46,549 nt of DNA from Acetobacteraceae bacterium (GTDB taxonomy: Bacteria; Pseudomonadota; Alphaproteobacteria; Acetobacterales; Acetobacteraceae). The stretch is from contig CANJJS010000033.1 in the NCBI GenBank assembly GCA_947474705.1, positions 1 to 46,549 of the forward strand. The letters run 5' to 3'. How positions within the stretch are numbered: position 1 is the first letter of the stretch; each line of letters begins with the position of its first letter. Below, piece by piece: positions 1 to 9,395 of this stretch. The position numbers were made by a program, and so were the translations under genes. The notes under the pieces are model-generated. The model did no database searches. It saw only the letters and a list, made by a program, of their open reading frames with translations, and was not told where the DNA came from.

Positions 1-2474
1 ATGACGGGGGAAACGCTGTCATTGGCGCGATCCTGGTCGCGCTGCGCCCAGACCGCGTCCCCGGTGAAGCGGCCCGGGAAGTCGTTCAGCAGATAGAAGG
101 AGCGGGACAACACGTGCTCGGCGGACAATGGCGCCAAAGGGGGAATGGTCAGGCCTTTGGCGACCCGTTTCAGCGCCACGTCGGTGCCGGGCGCGAAGCC
201 GGCGCCGGAGCCGGATTCACGCGTGTCGATCAGGATGATTCCGCCATGCGCCATATAGGCGTTCAGTGCCACGGCGGCCGGTTTCGCCGGTTCCGGCGCG
301 TCGGCGACGATGGGCCAGTACAGTAGTGGATAGACGCTGAGGTCGGTCTGGCCGGGTTCCACGGCGTCGGGCTTCCCCAGGGCCGCCGAGGTCCGCCGGT
401 TCACGTATTCCGACAATCCCACGAGTCCCGCCGCGGCCAGCGCGTCCACCCTTGGGTCGCCGGAGACGATGTGACCGAGGCGCGTGGTCAACGCTGGGGT
501 ACCAGCGGGATTGGCGATGGGATCGGCGGCATGGGCCGTTGGGATCGCCAGCAGCAGCGCGATCCCCGCCGCGATGCTTCGCCGCAGCAGACCACGCAAG
601 CCCAGGGCCAGGACCATGTCGAGGAGGAGGAGGAGGGTGGCCATGGCCAGGAGTGGCGGTCCGAATTCGCGTTCGCGCGGTGTGTCCGTTAATGGCTCCA
701 CGGTCGCGCCATCGATCCTTGGCACGGTCGCCAGTTCCAGGTTGGCGGCCCCAAGGTTCAGGACTCGGCGGCTGTTTTCGGGGCCGTAGAGGCCGGGCGG
801 GTGCCGTGGGGAGGCGGGTGTGGTGGCGATCGCGCCGGCTTCCAGGCCGGTGGCGGCTTCGGGTGGGCGGCCCAGACGGCCGAAACCGTCGAGCGACTCG
901 GCGGAGGCGAGGACGGTCGAGTCGGCGGCGCTGGCGACTCCGGCGGACAGGGCGACGAGGCGGTTCAGCATATCCACGAACAATCCCGACAAAGGCAGGT
1001 TCGACCAGTCCGCGTTCGAGGTGACGTGGAACAGCACCACGCGTCCGGCGCCCAGCGCGCGCCAGGTGACCAGTGGCGTGCCGTCGGCGAGGGAAGCCCA
1101 GGTGTGGGCGGCGAGATCGATGCCGGGCTCGGCGAGAACCTGGCGGTTGACCCGGACTTCCGGTGGCACGGCCAGCCCGGCGAAGGGCGAGGCCGCGGGG
1201 AACGGCGCGAGGCCGGCGGGTTCGCCCCAGGACATCGCGCCGCCGAGTTGGCGATCGCCGGTCAGCAGCGGCACCGGCAGCAGGGGATTGGGGGTAGCGG
1301 CCTCGGCGAGGCGGGGTCCGGCGAAGCGGATGAGAAGGCCGCCTTTTTCAACCCAGGCGGTGAGGGTTTCCTGGCCGGCGCCGGGCGCGAGCGCGTGATC
1401 GGGCAGGATCAGGACCGAGACCTCGCCGGGCGGCAGGGTCGTGGGGTCGCCGTCGCGCAGCTCGGCGAAGGGCGCCAGAGCGCGCCGCGGGTAAAACAGG
1501 GCGCCGGTCAGGGGCGCGTCGGCGGCGGGGTCGGTGGCCAGCAGCCCCACGGGCCGGCGGCGCCAGCGTTCGTCCAGCAGCACGATGCCGCCCGCCGATG
1601 GCGGCCCGTCCAGCACGAGTTGGGCGATGCGGTTGCGGACCTCCAGCGGCAAGGGCAGTGGCGCCGAGGCGGCGGTTTGGCCCATGGCGAGGGCGATGTC
1701 GGCGCGGGCCAGGGTCCGGCCGTCGCCGGTGCGGGCGAGAACCGCGACGGACTCGGCCAGCCCGCCGGGGGCGCGGGCGACGTGGATGGTCATGCCGCTG
1801 GCGCCGGCTTCGGGCGGGCGGAGCAGCCGGGGCGCGGGTCCGCAGCAGATTTCGGTGACTTTTCCGAGCGCGGAAAGAGATTTTTCAAACGTCGAAAACT
1901 CCGACCGGTCGGCGAGACCGTCGGCGATGTAGACGACACTGGTGCCCGCGTAGGGCCATTCCCGCGGGACGGCGCTGGCGCGGCTGGACGGCCATGGCCA
2001 AGGGCGTGCCGCGCCCAGAAGGGCTCGGACGTCCGCGACCGGCATGGGGGCGGAGGCGCGGGGGACCGCGCCGGTTTCGCCGGGCGCGGTGGTCAGTAAC
2101 GCGGCCTGACGCCCGGCCCGCGCGGCGCGATCCAGGACGGTATTGGCCATTTGCACGCGCCTCGGCCAGTCGGCGGCGGTGGCCCAGCCGTTATCGATCG
2201 CCAGGAGCACGGGCCCGCCACCTTCCAAGGACCCGGTGCTGTCCAGCACCGGCCGGGCCAGCGCAACGATGGCCAGGCCTGCCGCGGCGAGGCGCAACAG
2301 CAACAGCCACAAGGGCGTACGAGCCGGGGTTTCCTCCGTGGGGTTAAGGCCCAGAAGAAGGCGGATGGCGGGAAAGGACTCGGTGCGGGGGGCGGGTGGG
2401 GTCACTCGCAACAGCCACCACAGCAGCGGCAGGGCGGCGAGCGCGATTAAAGCGAGTGGCGCGGCGAAGGTCAT
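1..2474 (-). CDS. BatA/DUF4159 domain membrane protein (partial, 3' end outside window)
   Basis: The reading frame opens at ATG 2474 (MTFAAPLALIALAALPLLWW) and stays open for over 820 codons to the window edge. Residues about 4-22 and 56-76 are hydrophobic, which is the double-transmembrane BatA-type N-terminus. The middle is a vWA-like/gatase-like periplasmic region. Another hydrophobic stretch lies near residues 605-640 (LLAMATLLLLLDMVLALGL). The part after it (TRLGHIVSGDPRVDALAAAG, then YPLLYWPIVADAPEP and GGIILIDTRESG) has the character of DUF4159. The gene lies 49 bp downstream of the DUF58 gene, which lies behind moxR; this order is common in alphaproteobacteria. A role in envelope stress or in metal or complex assembly is inferred from MoxR systems in general. 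The exact function is unknown. Confidence 0.85.
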   Translation of the reverse strand, partial: MTFAAPLALIALAALPLLWWLLRVTPPAPRTESFPAIRLLLGLNPTEETPARTPLWLLLLRLAAAGLAIVALARPVLDSTGSLEGGGPVLLAIDNGWATAADWPRRVQMANTVLDRAARAGRQAALLTTAPGETGAVPRASAPMPVADVRALLGAARPWPWPSSRASAVPREWPYAGTSVVYIADGLADRSEFSTFEKSLSALGKVTEICCGPAPRLLRPPEAGASGMTIHVARAPGGLAESVAVLARTGDGRTLARADIALAMGQTAASAPLPLPLEVRNRIAQLVLDGPPSAGGIVLLDERWRRRPVGLLATDPAADAPLTGALFYPRRALAPFAELRDGDPTTLPPGEVSVLILPDHALAPGAGQETLTAWVEKGGLLIRFAGPRLAEAATPNPLLPVPLLTGDRQLGGAMSWGEPAGLAPFPAASPFAGLAVPPEVRVNRQVLAEPGIDLAAHTWASLADGTPLVTWRALGAGRVVLFHVTSNADWSNLPLSGLFVDMLNRLVALSAGVASAADSTVLASAESLDGFGRLGRPPEAATGLEAGAIATTPASPRHPPGLYGPENSRRVLNLGAANLELATVPRIDGATVEPLTDTPREREFGPPLLAMATLLLLLDMVLALGLRGLLRRSIAAGIALLLAIPTAHAADPIANPAGTPALTTRLGHIVSGDPRVDALAAAGLVGLSEYVNRRTSAALGKPDAVEPGQTDLSVYPLLYWPIVADAPEPAKPAAVALNAYMAHGGIILIDTRESGSGAGFAPGTDVALKRVAKGLTIPPLAPLSAEHVLSRSFYLLNDFPGRFTGDAVWAQRDQDRANDSVSPV

Positions 2475-2523
2475 GGCGCCGTGTGCCCGGAACCGTCCAT
2501 CGCGGACCAGGCGGTTCGCGTCG

Positions 2524-3418
2524 TCATCGCGCGCTCAACGCCATGTAGAGAGAAAGCAACGCGGTCTCCGGCGGGCGATCGGTGCGGTGGATGCCGAACC
2601 CGAACCCGGCGGCGGCGCAGATCGCGGCGAGGCCGTCCTGCTGGCGTTTCAACCGGTCGCGGTAGGCCTCTCGCACCGAATCCACCCGGGGGATCAGCGC
2701 GTCCCGCTCGCCTTCCAGGCCCTGAAACCGGATGCGGCCGTCGTAGGGTAGCGTGGTCTCGGCCGGGTCGAGGACCTGGAGCAGGTAGCCCGACACCGGC
2801 ACCGCCGCCATGCGCGCGATCGTTTCCTGAATTCGTTCCAGCGGCGCCAGAAAATCCCCGATCAGCACCACCTGAGCATATCGAGGCAGCGGAAACCTGG
2901 GAGGCAGGTCGTCATCGTCGCGGGCCTGATCCAGTTCCTCCAGCACCCGGTCCAGGCCGAACCGGCCGGAGACGGGGCGGCCGCGCGGGCGGAGGACCGC
3001 GACACGCTCGCCGCCGCGCAGAAGCAGGGAGGCCAGCGCGAGCAGCAGCAGGCTGGCGCGGTCGCGCTTGTCGGCGGCGGCGGCGCGGGAATGCCAGGCC
3101 ATCGAGGCGGAGCCATCTCGCCACAGATAGATTGTTTGGGCCGCGTCCCACTCGGTTTGCCGAATCAGCCAGCCCTCGGGGGCCTCACGGCCGGAGCGGG
3201 CGGACTGGCGCCAGTCGATGCGGCCGATGGGATCGCCCGCCGCGTAGGGACGGAACTGCCAGAAACTGTCCCCCTGCCCTACCCGCCTGCGGCCGTGCAC
3301 GCCCTGCGCCACGGTCGCGGCGACTCGCCGCGCGGCGACCAGCAAAGGCGGAAGACGGCCGCCCAACGCCTCCGCCCGCCGCGCGCGGGCCGGGTCCAAT
3401 GTCGGGAGGGGCGGAGGA

Positions 3419-3426
<8 letters not shown>
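2524..3426 (-). CDS. DUF58 domain-containing protein
   Basis: This protein of about 300 residues carries the DUF58 core: GDSFWQFRPYAAGDPIGRID, then DWRQSARSG, and a vWA-like WRDGSASMAWHS segment whose DGSAS resembles a MIDAS loop. DUF58 proteins are usual partners of MoxR AAA+ ATPases and may act as adaptors that present substrates. I chose the TTG start at 3426 because it overlaps the moxR stop by 8 bp (TTGGCTGA). The frame also has an ATG at 3471, but that start would overlap moxR by 53 bp. Neither start has a strong Shine-Dalgarno sequence, so translational coupling to moxR is likely. It is cytoplasmic, with no membrane segment seen. Confidence 0.85.
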
Positions 3427-4426
<1,000 letters not shown>

Positions 4427-4518
4427 CGCGTTCGTCCTTTCATCCATGGGCTGGAACCCGGAACCGGGCGCCGAGAGCGGATGCTACCCGGTTCGGGGGG
4501 ACGAATGGAACCGCGCCG

Positions 4519-5421
4519 TTATTCCTTGGCCGCTTTCGCCGCCGCTTCCTTGGCGCGGGCGACGCGGGCCAGGACCTTGTCGCGGACGGCGGGCGGCAGA
4601 CCGTTCGGGTCCATGGCCATGCCGTAAATCAGCTCGTTATGTGCGTGCAACAGATGATGCAGGCTGAACACATGCATCTGGGCGTTCTTGCGGCCCTGGA
4701 CGTCCTGGACGTGGTTCAGCGCCTGTTTCGTGGCTTTCAGCGCGAAAGACGGTTTTCCGGCGATTTTCTCTGCGAGCGCCAATGTGGCGGCTTCCAGATC
4801 GGCCCGCGGCACGACTCGGTTCACCATGCCATGCTTTTCGGCGTTCTGAGCGGTGATCTCGTCCGCCGTGAACAGGAATTCCTTGGCTTTGCGGATGCCG
4901 AGTTCCCAGGGGTGGTTGAAGAATTCCACGCCGCAAATGCCGAAATCTATGACGGGGTCCTTGAACGTCGCGTCGTCGCTGGCGATAATCAGATCGCACA
5001 CCCACGCCAGCATCAGCCCGCCCGCGATCACCTTGCCCTGCACCTGGGCGATCGTCGGTTTCGACAATCCACGCCAGCGTTCGCACATTTCCAAATAAAT
5101 TTCCATTTCGCGGCCATAGCGCGCCTCGGCGCCCTTGGCGTCGAACCCGGCCCATGTCCCGATGGTCGAAAAATCGCGCCATGTGGAACCGCCGTCGCCG
5201 GAGAGGTCATGGCCGGCGGAAAAATTGCGGCCGTCGGCGGCGAGGATAATGACCTTGATGTCGTCGTCGTGCGCGGCACGGTCGAATGCCGCGTTCAATT
5301 GATATGTCATCGTCAGGCCTTGAGCGTTATGCGCCTCGGGTCTTGCCATGACGATGCGGGCGACATGCGGCGCGGGAGTTTCGTAACGCACCTGCGGGAC
5401 GGGTGTGGTTGCGTCGTTCAT
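4519..5421 (-). CDS. Crotonase/enoyl-CoA hydratase family protein lacking the catalytic Glu pair
   Basis: The protein has 300 residues with a crotonase fold: the oxyanion-hole segment AADGRNFSAGHDLSG, then QGKVIAGGLMLAWVCDLIIA and FKDPVIDFG. In classical enoyl-CoA hydratase the two catalytic glutamates lie in GGGCELA and GQPEI. Here the aligned positions read GGLMLA (Met) and KDPVI (Val), so both are absent. The name hydratase is therefore doubtful, and another crotonase reaction on a CoA thioester is more likely. The start ATG 5421 has a good Shine-Dalgarno (AGGAGG, 9 nt). The gene stands alone, divergent from the HigA-like gene and separated from moxR by about 90 bp. Confidence 0.88.
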   Translation of the reverse strand: MNDATTPVPQVRYETPAPHVARIVMARPEAHNAQGLTMTYQLNAAFDRAAHDDDIKVIILAADGRNFSAGHDLSGDGGSTWRDFSTIGTWAGFDAKGAEARYGREMEIYLEMCERWRGLSKPTIAQVQGKVIAGGLMLAWVCDLIIASDDATFKDPVIDFGICGVEFFNHPWELGIRKAKEFLFTADEITAQNAEKHGMVNRVVPRADLEAATLALAEKIAGKPSFALKATKQALNHVQDVQGRKNAQMHVFSLHHLLHAHNELIYGMAMDPNGLPPAVRDKVLARVARAKEAAAKAAKE

Positions 5422-5544
5422 GGGGCGGGCCTCCTGGATGTTTTGGTTGGGAGTGCAAGCGTAGCACTGGGGAAGGCGGTGCCAAGGGCGGCATGTTCCA
5501 ATGGGATCGGCGCACAGGGTATATCGATGTCAGGGAGATCGCGC

Positions 5545-5925
5545 ATGACCGTTGAATTGAAACCCATTCGCACGGAGGCCGATCACCAATGGGCGCTCGC
5601 CGAGGTAGAGCGTCTTTGGGGTGCGAGGTCCGGCACATCCGACGAAGATCGCCTGGACATTCTCGCGACGTCGATCGAGGTGTACGAGGCCGAACACTTC
5701 CCGATCGATCCGCACGATCCGATCGAGGCCATCAGGTTTCGAATGGACCAACAAGGCCTGACCCGGAAAGACCTGGAACCCATGATCGGTACAAGAACAC
5801 GCGTGGCCGAGGTCTTGAACCGCAAGCGCGGTTTGTCGATCGATATGATCCGGCGGCCGCATGACGAACCGGGGATTCCGGCGGAAATCCTGATCCGGCC
5901 GTCCCGCGTGGCGGCCAGGTCGTAA
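5545..5925 (+). CDS. HigA-like helix-turn-helix antitoxin, apparently orphan
   Basis: The protein has 126 residues. It resembles the HigA/YgjM group: an N-terminal part (KPIRTEADHQWALAEVERLW, then YEAEHFPIDPHDPIEAI) followed by the HTH FRMDQQGLTRKDLEPMIG and VAEVLNRKRGLSIDMIRR. Family members usually continue as RRLHEELGIPAEVLIRP. Here the stretch reads RRPHDEPGIPAEILIRP, so two leucines are replaced by proline (CCG codons). No HigB toxin gene precedes or follows it. GGGAG lies about 7 nt before ATG 5545. A weak promoter may be TTCCAA (5496-5501), an 18 bp spacer and TATATC (5520-5525). It is a DNA-binding antitoxin by family, possibly decaying. Confidence 0.8.
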   Translation: MTVELKPIRTEADHQWALAEVERLWGARSGTSDEDRLDILATSIEVYEAEHFPIDPHDPIEAIRFRMDQQGLTRKDLEPMIGTRTRVAEVLNRKRGLSIDMIRRPHDEPGIPAEILIRPSRVAARS

Positions 5926-6013
5926 TCTCGGTCGATCCCCGATTTTCGGATTGCGCTCGATGCACCCCGTCCGCCATCGTTCCGCCGGATGTTTTTCATC
6001 AGGAGCACGAACG

Positions 6014-6502
6014 ATGACCCGGGCTGGCCTCACGGAACGAATCCTCGACATCAAACGCGAAAAGGGCTGGAGCTGGCGTCATATTTGCGACGAAATCGGC
6101 GGCATGTCAGACACATTGATCGTCGGCGCCTTGTTGGGTCAGATGAAACTGGTCCGCCCGCAGGCGAAAAAAGCGGCCGCGTTGTTCGGCCTCTCGCCCG
6201 CCGAGGAAGCGATGTTAAACGAAGTGCCGATGCGCGGAACGGGGACGCCAATGCCGCCGACGGACCCGCTGATTTACCGGTTTTACGAGATGGTGATGAT
6301 CAACGGCCCCGCCTGGAAGGCGTTGATCGAGGAGGAGTTCGGCGACGGGATCATGTCGGCGATCGATTTCGACTTCAAATTCGAACGCATGGCGCATGAG
6401 CGCGGGGATCGCGTCAAAATCGAAATGACCGGAAAATTCCTGCCGTATAAATATTATGGCGCGGAACAGGGGATTCCGGAATACGGTTACAAGGAAGAAT
6501 AA
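6014..6502 (+). CDS. cynS: Cyanate hydratase (cyanase)
   Basis: The protein has 162 residues, close to the 156 of E. coli CynS. It converts cyanate and bicarbonate to ammonia and carbon dioxide through carbamate, in the cytoplasm as a decamer. The catalytic Arg, Glu and Ser are visible as YRFYEMV (R89, E92) and GIMSAIDF (S115), with the same spacing as in the E. coli enzyme. The N-terminal half is the helical domain (LTERILDIKREKGWSWRHIC). The frame reaches further upstream, but AGGAG 9 nt before ATG 6014 fixes the start. It follows the HigA-like gene by 88 bp. No cyanate transporter or carbonic anhydrase gene is adjacent. Confidence 0.96.
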   Translation: MTRAGLTERILDIKREKGWSWRHICDEIGGMSDTLIVGALLGQMKLVRPQAKKAAALFGLSPAEEAMLNEVPMRGTGTPMPPTDPLIYRFYEMVMINGPAWKALIEEEFGDGIMSAIDFDFKFERMAHERGDRVKIEMTGKFLPYKYYGAEQGIPEYGYKEE

Positions 6503-6519
6503 CCCTCGACATCGTGCTC

Positions 6520-7932
6520 TCAGCGCGCCAGCAACGCGTTGAGAGCACGCGCAGAGGACAATTTTTCGACCTCTTCCACCGCCGTGCGCAGCCGCGCGGC
6601 GCGCGCATCCAGGCCGCCAAAGGCCAGGCAATCCTCCAATTTCGTTTCGAAATCGGAGGACGTCATGGGAAACGCCGGATGACCGCGCGGGTAGTCCACG
6701 CGTTCTTCCAGGACAGTGTTGCCGGCTTCCACCGACAGACGCGTGGGGGAGATGGCGCGGGACCAATCGCGCTCGATGTCCGCGTCCACGGAACACTCGA
6801 CTTTTTCCGCGAGCGCCAAAATGTCGGGACGGCGTATCCCTTCCTCGGTGAAGTGGTTCAGGGTTACGCGTCCGTCGATCAGAGCGGCGGCGACGGTAAA
6901 GGGAATGCTGAACTGCGCCTGCACGATGGTTTTAGGATGGCGGCGCATGGCGGGCGGGGTGCAAACGGCCTCGAACGCCTGGTTGTTCACGCCCGCGGCG
7001 ATGCGGCGGATGCGGGAAAGGTCGAACCCGGGCCGCGCCCGCGCGGCGAAGGCGGCGTCGATCGCGGTGTGATTGAAACGGCAGCAAGGGTATGGCTTGT
7101 AACTCAGTTCCAATAGTTCGAAGTGGCGTCCAAGATCCGCGCGCAGCACCTCGGGGTTGTAACGTCCTCGCAGGTAGGTCCGGAACAATCCGTCCACGCC
7201 CTCGAACGTATTCCGCGCGCCCAGAACCCCGGCGCGCGCGAGCTGGACGGAGACCAAAGCGGCCTTCGCGCCAAATCCCGGCTGCATCCGTTTCGTCAGC
7301 GCCCCGTCCCGGGTGACCTGATGGGTCCCGGCGGCCTGGCTGTAGACGATGCCCAGAGCATTGACGGTTTCCGCCGCGTCGAAGCCCAGCACGCGCGCCG
7401 CGGCGGCCGTGGCGCCGAAATATCCGAACAGCGACGAGTAGATAAAACCGCTTTCGATGATCCCGATCGTGGTCGCGACGCCCAGGCGGCAGATTAGTTC
7501 GAGGCCCGACGCGATGCCGGCGATCAGGTCCTCGCCCGTGGCCAAGGGATTGAGTTCCGCCGCCGCCAGCGCCGCCGGCACGACGGAGACGCCCGCGTGC
7601 AGAACGGCCGCGTCGTGGGTGTCGTCGTAGTCGCGCGCGTGCGCCATCATGCCGTTGATCCAGGCGGCGTGATGGGCCGGGACCCGCGGGCCACCGCACC
7701 AGATCGGCGCCTGCTCCGCGCCCGCCCAGCTTTCCACCAGCGACCGAACACCGGGAACTCCCGGTGCGTTCGTGCCCGCGGCCGCGCAGGCCAGTGTGTC
7801 GAGCAGATTCGCTTTGACCGCGCGGCGAACGGTGTCCGGTAACGCCGCGGCGGTCAGCGGCGCCGAAAAGGCCGCGTAAATCTCCGCGAAATCCGGCTGG
7901 GCCGGGGATGTGTCGTGCTCGGAATCCCGCAT
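6520..7932 (-). CDS. MmgE/PrpD family protein
   Basis: The protein has 470 residues. Members include 2-methylcitrate dehydratase (PrpD) and cis-aconitate decarboxylase. Diagnostic stretches are NLLDTLACAAAGTNAPG, HAAWINGMMAHARDYDDTHD, KRMQPGFGAKAAL and KPYPCCRFNHTAIDAA, which match the conserved alpha-helical domain and the His/Lys active-site areas of the family. AGGAGG lies about 9 nt before ATG 7932; a GTG at 7941 is too close to it. No prpB or prpC is near, so a methylcitrate role is not supported. The gene diverges from the importer operon, which suggests catabolism of an imported acid, but the substrate is unknown. Confidence 0.92.
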   Translation of the reverse strand: MRDSEHDTSPAQPDFAEIYAAFSAPLTAAALPDTVRRAVKANLLDTLACAAAGTNAPGVPGVRSLVESWAGAEQAPIWCGGPRVPAHHAAWINGMMAHARDYDDTHDAAVLHAGVSVVPAALAAAELNPLATGEDLIAGIASGLELICRLGVATTIGIIESGFIYSSLFGYFGATAAAARVLGFDAAETVNALGIVYSQAAGTHQVTRDGALTKRMQPGFGAKAALVSVQLARAGVLGARNTFEGVDGLFRTYLRGRYNPEVLRADLGRHFELLELSYKPYPCCRFNHTAIDAAFAARARPGFDLSRIRRIAAGVNNQAFEAVCTPPAMRRHPKTIVQAQFSIPFTVAAALIDGRVTLNHFTEEGIRRPDILALAEKVECSVDADIERDWSRAISPTRLSVEAGNTVLEERVDYPRGHPAFPMTSSDFETKLEDCLAFGGLDARAARLRTAVEEVEKLSSARALNALLAR

Positions 7933-8055
7933 TCGATTCACTCCTCCTCTTGGCCCTGCTCCGGGCTCGCTCCAGGGTCTGGTACGCGGATTGTCTGGCG
8001 CGACGATGTAACGGCCGGGGACGGATGGGCGCAATCCGGCGCATTCGGCGTCGTG

Positions 8056-8084
8056 TTGCGTATCGGCATGGGCGTCTTTAGGGT
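8056..8084 (+). promoter_or_regulatory. Candidate promoter for the importer operon
   Basis: TTGCGT (8056-8061), a 17 bp spacer and TAGGGT (8079-8084) lie in the 197 bp divergent region between the MmgE/PrpD gene and the binding-protein gene. The -35 is reasonable and the -10 is poor, so this is only a candidate. No clear operator palindrome was seen in this gap. Confidence 0.25.
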
Positions 8085-8129
8085 CGGGACCAAGGCGACC
8101 GCATCGAACGGTCCCGTGGGAGGTCATTT

Positions 8130-9323
8130 ATGCGCCGTAGAACTCTGTTGGCGTCCGCCGCCGCATCCGCCGCGATTTTACCGGGCCGCGCGCGCGCGGC
8201 GAATGAGATCAAGATCGGCATGCCGATGGCCTTGTCAGGCCCAGGGGCGCTGTACGGACAGCCTATTACGAAGGGCGCGGAGATGTGCGTCGCGGAGATC
8301 AACGCGGCCGGCGGATTGCTGGGGCGCAAGTTGATCCTGCTGCCGCGCGATAGCAAAGGGAACGCGGACGAATCGGTGCGGGTCAGCCGCGAACTGATTT
8401 TGAAGGACAATGTCGACTTCATCGTGGGATCGTTCACTTCCGCCGAGTCGCCGGCGGTGTCCACCATCGCCAAGGAAAACAAGGTGCTGATGGTCGCGCC
8501 CACCGCGAAGACCATTCAGTTGACCAGCCCGGCGAATTTGCACCCGTATATTTTCCGCACCGCCTCGACCACGGATATCGAGGGCCGGACCGCCGCGACC
8601 CTGATGGCGAAATGGGATGTCAAACGCGTCGCCACCATCGCGCCCGATTACGCCTATGGCCGCGACATCATGGAAGCCTTTTCGGTCCTGCTGAAGAAAT
8701 TGAAGCCGGGCGTGGAAATCGTCGATCAGCAGTGGCCGAAACTCGGGCAGGCGGACTTCGCGCCGTTCATCACGGCGCAAATGAGCAAGCAACCCGACGC
8801 TGTCTTCGGCGCGGTGTTCGCGGGCGATTTCGCCAGCCTCGTGAAGCAGGCCAAGCCGCTGGGATATTTCGACAAGATCGGCAATCGGTATATCGGCGCG
8901 GGCGAGACCGGTTCGATCGAAATGACCCGCTCGCTCGGGACCGATTATCCGGTCGGCATCGTGGCCAATACCTACGACCCCGTGATCTGGCCGGACGCGC
9001 CGGAGGTCCACAAGAAATTCACCGCCGCCATCAAAACCCACCTCAAGGACGACTACGGTTCCTCCTGGGCCATCATGGGATATGCCGGGGTCCAGGCACT
9101 CGCGGCCGGGATCAAAAAGGCGGCGACGATCGACGCGGACAAAGTGTCGAAGGCGATGATCGGCCTGACCTTCGAAACCCCGATCGGACCGCAGATCATC
9201 CGCGGCAAGGACCAGTCCGCCAACCGCGGGCAGTTCTGGGGCAAGCTGGTGCGCACCGCCGCGCATCCGTTCCCGGTGTTCGAGAAAGTCGAATACACCG
9301 ATCCCACGCCGTTCATGGATTGA
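8130..9323 (+). CDS. ABC transporter substrate-binding protein (branched-chain amino acid type)
   Basis: The protein has 397 residues and a cleavable signal peptide starting MRRRTLLASAAA and ending near GRARA/AN; the Arg triplet makes a Tat-type signal possible. The mature part begins EIKIGMPMALSGPGALYGQP, the typical start of Peripla_BP_6 (LivK-like) proteins. It contains INAAGGLLGRK and VDFIVGSFTSAESPA, which belong to the ligand-binding lobes. It would bind a small carboxylate or amino acid in the periplasm for the permeases encoded downstream. The ligand cannot be read from sequence; the neighbouring MmgE/PrpD and GMC genes suggest a carboxylic acid rather than leucine. GGGAGG precedes ATG 8130. 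Confidence 0.93.
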   Translation: MRRRTLLASAAASAAILPGRARAANEIKIGMPMALSGPGALYGQPITKGAEMCVAEINAAGGLLGRKLILLPRDSKGNADESVRVSRELILKDNVDFIVGSFTSAESPAVSTIAKENKVLMVAPTAKTIQLTSPANLHPYIFRTASTTDIEGRTAATLMAKWDVKRVATIAPDYAYGRDIMEAFSVLLKKLKPGVEIVDQQWPKLGQADFAPFITAQMSKQPDAVFGAVFAGDFASLVKQAKPLGYFDKIGNRYIGAGETGSIEMTRSLGTDYPVGIVANTYDPVIWPDAPEVHKKFTAAIKTHLKDDYGSSWAIMGYAGVQALAAGIKKAATIDADKVSKAMIGLTFETPIGPQIIRGKDQSANRGQFWGKLVRTAAHPFPVFEKVEYTDPTPFMD

Positions 9324-9353
9324 GAGGCACCGTGATCCCCCTCCCCACCCGGG

Positions 9354-9368
9354 GGGCGCCAGGCGCCC
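9354..9368 (+). promoter_or_regulatory. Intercistronic RNA hairpin between binding protein and permease genes
   Basis: A perfect 7 bp inverted repeat, GGGCGCC-A-GGCGCCC, lies 30 nt after the binding-protein stop and 27 nt before the permease start. It has no T-tract, so it looks more like a processing or stability stem than a terminator. Such stems often let a binding protein be made in excess over its permeases. Confidence 0.5.
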
Positions 9369-9395
9369 GCCCGGTCCGGAAAGGTTGACCCTCGC

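Noticed and set aside
801-2099. Long open frame on the plus strand, 432 codons
   Set aside because: Low-complexity Gly/Arg/Ala/Gln-rich translation, antisense to the DUF4159 gene; a shadow caused by high GC.
5422-5544. Possible HigB toxin gene before the HigA-like gene
   Set aside because: The gap is only 123 bp and holds no fitting frame.
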